Under the pieces are notes generated by a model. The model had not been told where the DNA came from and ran no database searches. It saw nothing but the letters and a program-made list of their open reading frames with translations. The translations under genes and the position numbers were made by a program. This document shows positions 1 through 8,080 of a stretch of 32,468 bases of DNA, piece by piece. Numbering within the stretch: position 1 is the first letter of the stretch; each line of letters opens with the position of its first letter. The stretch spans positions 9,641 to 42,108 of the forward strand of contig JADGCE010000004.1 in NCBI GenBank assembly GCA_015229095.1, written 5' to 3'. Source of the DNA: Magnetococcales bacterium. GTDB lineage: Bacteria > Pseudomonadota > Magnetococcia > Magnetococcales > Magnetaquicoccaceae.

Positions 1-2
1 TG

Positions 3-374
3 CTGTTTGTGATGGTGCCTCTGGCGATTGATCTTTGGCAACCCCGCCGCATTTTTCTGATTGTTTTGCTGGAGTTGGTGCTGGGATACGGCTTTTTGGT
101 CAACTTTGACATTCTGGATCGGAAATACAGCGCGGATGGCGGCGAGGCCATCGGGGCCGCTGTGGGGCTGTTTGTACGCCCCGGTGCGACGGTGGTAGAC
201 CTGCTGCGCCGGGACAGTTCGATGGAATTTTATATGATGCGCATGCACATCCAGGGTCACTACGGCAAATCCTGGGACCAGCGGGTGGGCAGCCGCTTTT
301 TTCTCCCCAGCGGCCTGGTTCGCACCTACAGGCAGACCGAAGAGCAGCGCCTCCAGGAGACGGCAACACCGTGA
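3..374 (+). CDS. C-terminal part of a hypothetical membrane-associated protein (open at the window edge)
   Basis: Reading frame is open to the 5' edge; hydrophobic segment IFLIVLLELVLGYGFLV; stop at 372-374. No family recognised. Confidence 0.5.
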   Translation: MFVMVPLAIDLWQPRRIFLIVLLELVLGYGFLVNFDILDRKYSADGGEAIGAAVGLFVRPGATVVDLLRRDSSMEFYMMRMHIQGHYGKSWDQRVGSRFFLPSGLVRTYRQTEEQRLQETATP

Positions 375-404
375 TGGCCTTGGTCAAGTCGGGTCAGAAG
401 CGAC

Positions 405-430
405 TTCAGAGTCCTTTTCCTGACTCTGGA
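405..430. terminator. Possible weak hairpin downstream of the first ORF
   Basis: CAGAGTC (407-413) / GACTCTG (422-428) perfect 7-bp inverted repeat; no T-tract after the stem. Confidence 0.25.
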
Positions 431-661
431 AGGCCTGGCAAAACACAAAATGAAATCGTGCCAATCCATGAAATTGCACGTGGTAAAAATCGCACCACAA
501 AAACCGCCAGCGGACCAGGGGGATGCCTGTCTCTATGGGGGGGGTTGCCGAAAAATGGACACATTCAAAACAGTTTGTCAACAAAGTGCTCTTGCCTCCC
601 TACCGCAAACCGGAACCCCCCAGTTTTCGCTTTTTTTCAGCCGATCCAAAGTGTTGCCATG

Positions 662-1750
662 CTATCCATCGCTTGACAGTGCCGGGTAATCGGTATACCC
701 GACTGCTCCCGGAGAATAGAATGTGGAGACATCGGCCGGATTCAAGGGGGCACCGATACGGAAGCGGGCGGGCAGATCGGGATTGGCCAGGAATGGCACC
801 CCGAAGGCGACCGCATCCACCTCACCCCGGGCGATGGCCAGCGTGGCCTCCTCGGCGGTATAGCCCATGTTGCTGATGAGCACCCCCTGATAATGGGCAC
901 GGATCGGCGTCACAATATCTCCGGTCTGTTGTTGGAACAAATCCCCGCGCAGGATATGCAGGTAGGCCAGGTGATAGCCGTTGAGGCGGTCGGCAAGCCA
1001 GGTCGCCAGGCCGATGGGATCGCTGTCCCGCATGCTGTTGAAACTGTTGAGCGGCGAAATGCGCACCCCCACGCGCGCGCTGCCCCACACCTGACTGACG
1101 GCCTCAATGACCTCCAGCAGCAGCCTTGCCCGGTTTTCGAGGGAACCACCGTAGGGACCGGTACTGCGCTGGTTGGAGCCGTCGCGCAAAAACTGGTCCA
1201 GCAGATATCCATTGGCCCCATGCACCTCCACCCCATCGAACCCGGCCGCCAGGGCATTCTCCGCAGCCCGTTTGAAGGCGGCAACAATCTCCGGTATTTC
1301 GTCATCCCCCAACATGCGCGGCACCACATAGGCCTGTTTGCCCTCTGGCGTATGCACAAGATCATCGGTGATGGCGATGGGACTGGCCCCGACGGGTAGC
1401 TGGCCATTGTTCAGGAGGGGATGGCAGGCGCGACCGCCGTGCCAGAGTTGCAAAAAGATGCGACCACCCGCAGCATGGACCCGGCTGGTGGTCTGTTGCC
1501 AGCCTGCCACCTGCGCGTCGGAATAGATGCCCGGCTCATGCCAGAAGGCCGAGTGGCCCTCCTGCACCATGGTGGCTTCGGCGATCAGCAACCCCGCACT
1601 GGCGCGCTGTGCATAATGCTCAGCGATCAATGCACCCGGCAGATGCCCCTCTTCGGCACGACACCGGGTCAGGGGTGCCATCAGGATGCGATTGGGCAAG
1701 GTCAGCGGCCCCAACGGTAACGGATCAAACAAAGTGGGCATCGTGTTCAC
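662..1750 (-). CDS. Old Yellow Enzyme family FMN ene-reductase (NemA-like)
   Basis: LFDPLPLGPLTLPNRILMAPLTRCRA, LQLWHGGRACHP, GFDGVEVHGANGYLLDQFLRDGSNQRSTGPYGGSLENRARLLLEVIEAV are OYE hallmarks. Start may be 1741 (MPTLF). Confidence 0.93.
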   Translation of the reverse strand: MNTMPTLFDPLPLGPLTLPNRILMAPLTRCRAEEGHLPGALIAEHYAQRASAGLLIAEATMVQEGHSAFWHEPGIYSDAQVAGWQQTTSRVHAAGGRIFLQLWHGGRACHPLLNNGQLPVGASPIAITDDLVHTPEGKQAYVVPRMLGDDEIPEIVAAFKRAAENALAAGFDGVEVHGANGYLLDQFLRDGSNQRSTGPYGGSLENRARLLLEVIEAVSQVWGSARVGVRISPLNSFNSMRDSDPIGLATWLADRLNGYHLAYLHILRGDLFQQQTGDIVTPIRAHYQGVLISNMGYTAEEATLAIARGEVDAVAFGVPFLANPDLPARFRIGAPLNPADVSTFYSPGAVGYTDYPALSSDG

Positions 1751-2049
1751 CTGTGCATGAGAGTCTTAAAGGGTTGTTTTCTGAAAAATCTGCACAGCAA
1801 TTCCAGAGAATTCCCCCCGAAATCTCAGGTTTACCATATATCACGTCCGTCGGCCAGATGGCGTTCCGCTTCCTGTCGGAGCCTCATTCCAGCCCTGCGG
1901 GGGTCGGAACGGCCACGGGCTGCAAAGCGCGCTGTGCAGGCGAATCAGCCCCGGCAGGCAGAAAATACCTTTCCTGCAGAGAAAAAACAAGGCCATAATG
2001 CCCCCCTCGGTCGTGTGGTCGTTTGCAACTCCTGATTCCAGCGGGACAC

Positions 2050-3540
2050 ATGTTTGAACCCCTGTATTATAAAGACAAATTATTACTGGTCAATCCCGCA
2101 GGTGATATCGGCGTGGTCACGCTCTGGTCACCGGTCAAGACCGTTTATAAAAAATTGGCTGCTGCGGGTATTGATCTGGGGGTTCAGAGCTCTCGTGTTG
2201 CTGTACTGGGCACCTTGTACGGCAACGGTCTCCCGGAATTGCTGCACAATCTTCTCTACAATCCGCAGATACGCCATTTGCTGCTGCTCGGCAAGGATCT
2301 CTCCGGCTCTCGACGGGAGTTGCAGGGCTTTTTTGAACGGGGCCTGGAGGAGAGCCGTTATCTGGGCAGCCCTGTATACCGCATCATCGGCACCGACCGA
2401 AAAATGGATGGTTCGGTACACCCTCAGGATTTTATCCATCGCCCCCTGACTTTGACCGATTTGAGCCAATGCCGGGAGCCGGAGCTGGCCGAGGCCATCC
2501 GTTCCTATTTTGCCCTCTCCCCCCCGCAACAGCCGTGTACGCTGGCACGTCTTCAACGCCCCATCCCCCAGCCCGCCATTCAGTGGTATCCTTCCCATCC
2601 TGGCGCGCATACCATCATCCGGCACACCCCCCTGGAGGCGTGGCGGGAGTTGATCTTTCGTCTGGTCCGTTTTGGCCACCGTCAGCAGCTCCGCAAGGGG
2701 GAGCGGATCGAACTGCACAACATGAAGGTGATCATCCAGGAGCCCTTTCCGGAAACAGCCCAGCAGTTGGCCCATTGGGGCTTTTCCCTCTCCGAACTGC
2801 ATGCCTATCAAGCCAGCCTGCTGGATCCCACACCCCCGGACGAACAACCATACACCTATGGCAACCGTTTGCGGGGCTATTTTCGATCGGACCAGGGGGT
2901 GATCGACACCCTGACGGCGGCCATCGCGCATCTCCAGGAGGATGGGGAGTCCCGGCGGGCCTATATCAGCCTGTGGGACAGCAACCGGGATACTCTGCCC
3001 CTTGTCAAAGGGCATCCCTGTCTGGTATCTCTGTTTTTCCGTAAATTTTCCGAACAATTGACCCTGACGGCCACCTTTCGTACCCACAATGCCCTGGATG
3101 GCTGGTTGCGCAATGTCTATGGGTTGATGGCCGTTTTGAAGTATGTGGCCGAGGCGGTTTCCCTGCCGATGGGTTCCCTCACCCTGATCAGCCACTCCAT
3201 CAGCATTGATCCCCAGGGCTCCGGTCTCACCCGGGCCCAGGCCATTGCTGCCAGCAAACAGAGTGACCATCGGCACGACCCCCACAGTGGCCGGGAGATG
3301 CTGCGCAGCGATCCCCAGGGGGAGTTTGTCGTTACCATCGATCAGACGACTCGGGAGTTGGTGGTGCAGCATCTTTACCAGGGGCAACGTCTCACCGAAT
3401 ATCGGGCCAGCAGTGCCGAAGCCCTGGAGGCGCAATTGGCCCGCGACTGCGCCCTCTCGGAGATCAGCCATGCCCTCTATCTGGGGCGCGAAATGGCCCG
3501 CCAGGAGATGCGTTTGAAACCGGCCAAGCAGCCCCAATAG
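2050..3540 (+). CDS. Thymidylate-synthase-fold protein with an N-terminal MtrA-like domain (archaeal-type TS-like)
   Basis: N-term VAVLGTLYGNGLPELLHNLLYNPQIRHLLLLGKDLSGSR resembles the MtrA/DUF4346-type domain; C-term SLWDSNRDTLPLVKGHPCLVSLFFR...LTATFRTHNALDGWLRNVYGLMAVLKYVAEAVSLPMGSLTLISHSISI resembles the TS catalytic core (PC motif). The ORF track starts at TTG 2023; ATG at 2050 preferred. Confidence 0.78.
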   Translation: MFEPLYYKDKLLLVNPAGDIGVVTLWSPVKTVYKKLAAAGIDLGVQSSRVAVLGTLYGNGLPELLHNLLYNPQIRHLLLLGKDLSGSRRELQGFFERGLEESRYLGSPVYRIIGTDRKMDGSVHPQDFIHRPLTLTDLSQCREPELAEAIRSYFALSPPQQPCTLARLQRPIPQPAIQWYPSHPGAHTIIRHTPLEAWRELIFRLVRFGHRQQLRKGERIELHNMKVIIQEPFPETAQQLAHWGFSLSELHAYQASLLDPTPPDEQPYTYGNRLRGYFRSDQGVIDTLTAAIAHLQEDGESRRAYISLWDSNRDTLPLVKGHPCLVSLFFRKFSEQLTLTATFRTHNALDGWLRNVYGLMAVLKYVAEAVSLPMGSLTLISHSISIDPQGSGLTRAQAIAASKQSDHRHDPHSGREMLRSDPQGEFVVTIDQTTRELVVQHLYQGQRLTEYRASSAEALEAQLARDCALSEISHALYLGREMARQEMRLKPAKQPQ

Positions 3541-3579
3541 ATCCATCACAATACCCTGTAAGGATGGTGCCAGGCAGCC

Positions 3580-4275
3580 ATGTTTGTTTTTTTGGATATC
3601 GGTTTTACCCTGATCGGCGGTCCCGGCGTGGGCCCGGCCAGACGTCTGGCGGAGGCACTGGCTCTGCCCGGTCATGCCAAGCCCATTCTGAGCGATCTGC
3701 TGTTTCGGAGCCCCTTTTCCCACCCGGATCAACTGGCAGAGGCGCTGCACGCCCAGTTCCACGGCCTGCCGGAACAGAGTCGTGCCGTGGTCCACGCCCT
3801 CTGGCAGGCCCAGAGCGACGAGGCCTATATCCTGCCAGGTGCAGCGGAATTGCTGGAAACATTGACGGAGGCCCGGATACCGTTCGGTTTTATCTCCAAC
3901 ATCTGGGCACCTTTCCATGCCGGTTTCACCCGCCTTTTTCCACAGGAGAGCCGGCAGCATCCCAGCTTTTTATCCTTTCAGCTGCAGATGGCAAAACCCG
4001 ATCTGGCCCTTTACCAAACCGCCCTCCGGCAGACCGGTGTTTCGCCTCGGCAGGCCATCATGATCGGTGACACCTATGGGATGGATATTGCCCCTCCGCA
4101 ACAGTTGGGCATGAAAACGGTTTGGATTTTGCATAGACCACAGCAGGAACTGGCGGATACCTTGCACATTCTGAATGGCCGCGCGCCCGCGCCGGACTTG
4201 GCGTTGGCCCATATCGGCCAGGTGCAGGTGGAACAGCTTCACACCCTTCTGACAGAGAGCAAACATGCCCAGTAG
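3580..4275 (+). CDS. HAD-superfamily hydrolase
   Basis: Motif I FLDIGFTLIG, motif II FISNIW, motif III/IV AKPDLALYQTALRQTGVSPRQAIMIGDTYGMDI. Confidence 0.88.
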   Translation: MFVFLDIGFTLIGGPGVGPARRLAEALALPGHAKPILSDLLFRSPFSHPDQLAEALHAQFHGLPEQSRAVVHALWQAQSDEAYILPGAAELLETLTEARIPFGFISNIWAPFHAGFTRLFPQESRQHPSFLSFQLQMAKPDLALYQTALRQTGVSPRQAIMIGDTYGMDIAPPQQLGMKTVWILHRPQQELADTLHILNGRAPAPDLALAHIGQVQVEQLHTLLTESKHAQ

Positions 4276-4915
4276 TCTTGCCCTCCGTATCACCCGCATT
4301 GAAACCATTCCGGTTGCCATACTCCTGGAACGATTCCGGCAGACCCGCCTGCGGGGTTGCGGCCAACCTTTCATCTATGCCGAAGCCCAGTTGGAATTGC
4401 TGCGGGATGTCGATCCCCGCAGCCTCTATCCGGCGCAAAACTATGTGCTCCAGGCCGATCATCAGCGACTCCTTGCCCTCTACCGCGCTTTTCTGGAGCG
4501 CGGTCATGATCTGTTTGCCCTGGAAGGAGGGCTGCATTTTTGGCTCCAGAACGAGGAGACGGGAGAAGAGGAGGGCCCCATTCCCCTCACTCCGCCGGTG
4601 GTGGAGCTCTCCCTGGAAGCGGATGGCCGCACCATTCCCCTGATCAACGACGGTATGCACCGGGTCTACACCGCCCTGCGTCTCCAGCGTACCATCCATA
4701 TCATTCAGGTGCGCAACGTGCCCAGGCAGTGGCCCTACTATGCCTACCCCCTCGCCAACGGTTGGGAGGATGTGGAAGAGTTGACCGAGTTGCCAGCCGA
4801 CTATGTCAAAAAAGCCTATCGGGATCCTGACCACTACAAGGATCTGTTTCGGGATTTTAACGCCCTGTTTCCAGGCATTCAGAAGAACCGCCCAAGGGGG
4901 AGGGGATTGACATGA
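4265..4915 (+). CDS. Hypothetical protein with ParB/sulfiredoxin-like nucleotide-binding motif
   Basis: TIPLINDGMHRVYTALRLQRTIHIIQVRNVP resembles the DG.HR..A signature of the ParB/Srx fold; overlaps the HAD gene by 11 bp and dcd by ATGA. Confidence 0.6.
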   Translation: MPSSLALRITRIETIPVAILLERFRQTRLRGCGQPFIYAEAQLELLRDVDPRSLYPAQNYVLQADHQRLLALYRAFLERGHDLFALEGGLHFWLQNEETGEEEGPIPLTPPVVELSLEADGRTIPLINDGMHRVYTALRLQRTIHIIQVRNVPRQWPYYAYPLANGWEDVEELTELPADYVKKAYRDPDHYKDLFRDFNALFPGIQKNRPRGRGLT

Positions 4916-5511
4916 GGCTGTCGGATGAGGATGTGCTGAAAAAAATACAAAGCGGTGAAATAGAGATCGACCCCCCGCCCGCTCCAGAGGCCATCGGCTC
5001 TTTTTCCGTCGATGTACGGTTGGGCCATGTGTTTCAAACCTTTCAACCCTGCCAAATCCCCTTCCTGGATCTGGCCGCCAGTACCGGCAGCTATACCCTC
5101 TCCGAACATGTCATGAAAACCGTCCGACTGGATGATGGAGAACATTTTTTCCTGCATCCCGGCGATTTCGCCCTGGGCATGACCATGGAGCGGGTAAAAC
5201 TGGCCAGTCATATCGTGGGCTGGCTGGATGGCCGCAGCAGTCTGGCCAGGGTGGGGTTGATGGTGCATATTACCGCCCACTCGGTGGATCCCGGTTGGAA
5301 TGGCCATATCACCTTCGAGTTTTTTAACGCCGGTCGCCTGCCCCTGGCTCTCAAGCCTGGCATGCGCATCGGGGCCATCTCCTTTGAAGTGCTCTCTTCC
5401 CCCACCAGCAAACCCTATGGTGAAAAACGCGGCGCCAAATATCATGGGCAGAGTGGACCGCTGCCCAGTCGTATCATAAGGGATTCATTCGCGGAGAAGG
5501 ATCATGCTTGA
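4912..5511 (+). CDS. dcd: dCTP deaminase
   Basis: IVGWLDGRSSLARVGLMVHITAHSVDPGWNGHITFEFFNAGRLPLALKPGMRIGAISFE...KYHGQSGPLPSRI closely matches the conserved Dcd core. Confidence 0.95.
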   Translation: MRLSDEDVLKKIQSGEIEIDPPPAPEAIGSFSVDVRLGHVFQTFQPCQIPFLDLAASTGSYTLSEHVMKTVRLDDGEHFFLHPGDFALGMTMERVKLASHIVGWLDGRSSLARVGLMVHITAHSVDPGWNGHITFEFFNAGRLPLALKPGMRIGAISFEVLSSPTSKPYGEKRGAKYHGQSGPLPSRIIRDSFAEKDHA

Positions 5512-6127
5512 GAAATTCAAGAATAAACGCACACTCATGATCGCTGGTGCCGCCCTTCTGGCCATTCTCCTTCTTGTGGTCGGCTATCGGCTGTTGTTTG
5601 GCTCTTCCCGTGGAGAGGAGGAGGGGGGTGGCAAGGTGAAAGGGGCGTGGGTGCCCAATGCCATTCCCGATCTGCCTCCCCTGATCTTTGATCCTCAAAA
5701 AGATTGGGGGGCACCGGCTGTCCAATTGGCACAATTGAATGCTGCCTCCCGGGCGAGGGTCAAGGCGGGTGTGCGTATCGAAAAGGGCCGCTCTTCGTCG
5801 TTTGACGATGAATTGATCGTGATCGAACAGTTGCAGGTGGACAAGTCGGTGGCGGAATGGCCCCGTATCCGCATCGCCTTGCGCTACAATGGCGACCGTG
5901 TCATCGACGAGGCCAAGTTGGATGTTCTTTTCCTGGACAGCAAGGCCACCCTGTTGGCCCGGCGGGCCATCAATCCTTTGGTGGTCTCTGGCAGCATGTT
6001 TGGGGATAAAATGCAGCCCCTGCATCCGGGAGAACTGCGCAATGTTGTTGTGGATGCTACCCAGGCTCCTCTGGGCTGGTTGGACCGTGTCTCCGTGGAG
6101 CTGATTTATTATCGGTATGCGCCATGA
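5504..6127 (+). CDS. Membrane-anchored protein of unknown function
   Basis: One N-terminal TM helix (LMIAGAALLAILLLVVGYRLLFG) and a ~170-aa soluble domain; 8-bp overlap with dcd and ATGA overlap with maf. Confidence 0.7.
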   Translation: MLEKFKNKRTLMIAGAALLAILLLVVGYRLLFGSSRGEEEGGGKVKGAWVPNAIPDLPPLIFDPQKDWGAPAVQLAQLNAASRARVKAGVRIEKGRSSSFDDELIVIEQLQVDKSVAEWPRIRIALRYNGDRVIDEAKLDVLFLDSKATLLARRAINPLVVSGSMFGDKMQPLHPGELRNVVVDATQAPLGWLDRVSVELIYYRYAP

Positions 6128-6720
6128 ACCCGGAATTGGTGTTGGCCTCCACATCGCCCTACCGACGCGCTTTGCTGGACCGTTTGGGTCTCTCCTATCG
6201 GACCGCCGCCCCACAGGTCAGCGAAGAGCGGCATGCCGGAGAGTCTCCCCAGGCACTGGCCGAGCGTTTGGCCATCAGCAAGGCGCGTGCTGTGGCGACG
6301 GCGTTCCCCGATGCCTTGATTATCGGAGCGGACCAGGTGGCGGTTTTGGAGGGGGATGGGGGAGAAGTGGATATCCTGAGCAAACCGGGCCACCATGCGG
6401 GTGCGGTGGCGCAGTTGCGCCGGGTTTCCGGGCAGCGGGTGCAGTTTTTGACCGGGCTCTGCCTCTACCACAGCCCCTCCGGTCGCTGCCATGTGACGGT
6501 TACCTCCTATGGGGTTCTCTTTCGTCCCCTGAGCGAGGCGTTGATCGAAGCCTATTTGCAGCGGGACAAACCCTACGATTGTGCCTGCAGTTTTAAATCC
6601 GAGGGGCTGGGCATCATCCTGTTCGAGCGTCTGGAAGGGGAGGATCCCACCGCCTTGATCGGTCTGCCGCTGATCGCCCTGCGGCGGTTGCTGGAACAGG
6701 AAAATTTTGCTATCCTCTGA
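6124..6720 (+). CDS. Maf-family nucleotide pyrophosphatase (YceF-like)
   Basis: LVLASTSPYRRALLDRLGL, ALIIGADQVAVL, KPYDCACSFKSEGLGIILFE, DPTALIGLPL. Confidence 0.93.
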   Translation: MNPELVLASTSPYRRALLDRLGLSYRTAAPQVSEERHAGESPQALAERLAISKARAVATAFPDALIIGADQVAVLEGDGGEVDILSKPGHHAGAVAQLRRVSGQRVQFLTGLCLYHSPSGRCHVTVTSYGVLFRPLSEALIEAYLQRDKPYDCACSFKSEGLGIILFERLEGEDPTALIGLPLIALRRLLEQENFAIL

Positions 6721-6756
6721 CCGTCGACACCCCGCCCTTTTTCCGTGGGAATCCCC

Positions 6757-7458
6757 ATGTACAAACGGTCGCTTGTGCTGCTTGTGGTGGCAGCCGTTGC
6801 CCTCTTCTTTTATGCGGATCTGGACCACTATTTGACTCTGGAGGCCTTGCAGGCCAATTATCAACAGTTGGCCCTCCTGCAAGCCGATTCCCCCTGGTGG
6901 TTTGGCGGGGCCTTTTTTGTGCTCTACGTGGGGGTGACGGCCCTCTCCCTGCCCGGCACCACCCTCTTGATGTTGGCCGGTGGGGCGCTGTTTGGCCTGG
7001 GTCCGGCCACCCTCCTGATCTCCTTTGCCGCCAGTCTGGGTGCCACCCTGGCCTTTTTGCTGGCCCGCTATCTGTTGCGGGAGAGCATTCAATCCCGTTT
7101 TTCAGCACGGCTGGCCCGCATCAACCAGGGCTTGAGCCGCCATGGCGTTCTCTATCTCCTCACCCTGCGCCTGCTGCCCATTGTGCCATCGGCACTGGTC
7201 AATCTGCTCATGGGGTTGACCAACCTGCCGGCCCGCACCTTCTACTGGGTCAGCCAGGTGGGCATGCTGGCCGCCATCCTGATCTATGTGCGGGCAGGCA
7301 CCCAGTTGACCACCCTGCAACATCCCTCCGAACTGCTCTCCCTGCAACTTTTTGGTCCGCTTGTGCTGCTCTCCGGGCTGCCCTTGTTGGTCAACTATGG
7401 GTTAAAATACAGGGCTTATAAAAAGACGCTCAGCTCAACCACTGGGCGATCCGTGTAA
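6757..7458 (+). CDS. TVP38/TMEM64 (VTT/DedA-like) membrane protein
   Basis: ALSLPGTTLLMLAGGALFGLGPATLLISFAASLGATLAFLLARYLLRESI...LTLRLLPIVPSALVNLLMGLTNLPARTFYWVSQVGM. ORF track begins at upstream GTG 6745. Confidence 0.92.
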   Translation: MYKRSLVLLVVAAVALFFYADLDHYLTLEALQANYQQLALLQADSPWWFGGAFFVLYVGVTALSLPGTTLLMLAGGALFGLGPATLLISFAASLGATLAFLLARYLLRESIQSRFSARLARINQGLSRHGVLYLLTLRLLPIVPSALVNLLMGLTNLPARTFYWVSQVGMLAAILIYVRAGTQLTTLQHPSELLSLQLFGPLVLLSGLPLLVNYGLKYRAYKKTLSSTTGRSV

Positions 7459-8044
7459 AATGCCAGGGCAGTTCAAGAAAGCCGGCCACTCCTGAAACCA
7501 CTCCGATCAGACCAACCAGGAACGACGGAATGAGCATCCAGCGCGCGCGCATCACACCGCTGATCCCCAGCAGGGCGAGGGCAATGTTGATGCTGGCCTC
7601 GGCAACATCAAACTGATCGTCCCGGGCGTTCAGAACCGTGTATTGCTTTTCATGTCCTTCCGCTTGCTCCTTGATTTGCTCTTTCTCCGTGACCAGGGTG
7701 GCGATTTGGGTGTGCAGGGCGGCGATCTGGCTCTCCAGAGCGGCACGGAACTCTGCGGAGTGGCCTCCGCGCAACTGTTCCAGGCGCATGGACTGCAAAG
7801 TATGCTCCGCGAGGTGCTGTTTGGTGCTTTTGGCCTGGAAATAGTTCCAGGCACCCACGGCCTTGCTCTGCTCCTGGCTCATGGCCTGGGCGGTATTGCC
7901 ACCTGTGACGTTGAGCACCCCCAGCAGGGTGGCCAACAGGGTCACTGCGATGGAGACGCCCCAATTGAAACGTGCATCCGGGTCATGTTCGGGGGCACAG
8001 GCCGGTGCGGAGGGGGCGGCATCGGAAGAATCGGCGGGGCTCAT
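7430..8044 (-). CDS. DUF4337-like membrane protein (copy 1)
   Basis: TM + AWNYFQAKSTKQHL + coiled-coil + DVAEASINIALALLGISGVM + terminal TMs; same architecture as the product of 9113-9712. Confidence 0.75.
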   Translation of the reverse strand: MSPADSSDAAPSAPACAPEHDPDARFNWGVSIAVTLLATLLGVLNVTGGNTAQAMSQEQSKAVGAWNYFQAKSTKQHLAEHTLQSMRLEQLRGGHSAEFRAALESQIAALHTQIATLVTEKEQIKEQAEGHEKQYTVLNARDDQFDVAEASINIALALLGISGVMRARWMLIPSFLVGLIGVVSGVAGFLELPWHFTRIAQWLS

Positions 8045-8080
8045 GGCGAACTCCTTGGGGTGTTTGATCGGTGGTTGTCG

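Noticed and set aside
2128-3960. 610-aa - strand ORF antisense to the TS-like and HAD genes
   Set aside because: Composition-driven shadow ORF; lies opposite two well-supported coding genes and shows no recognisable domain.
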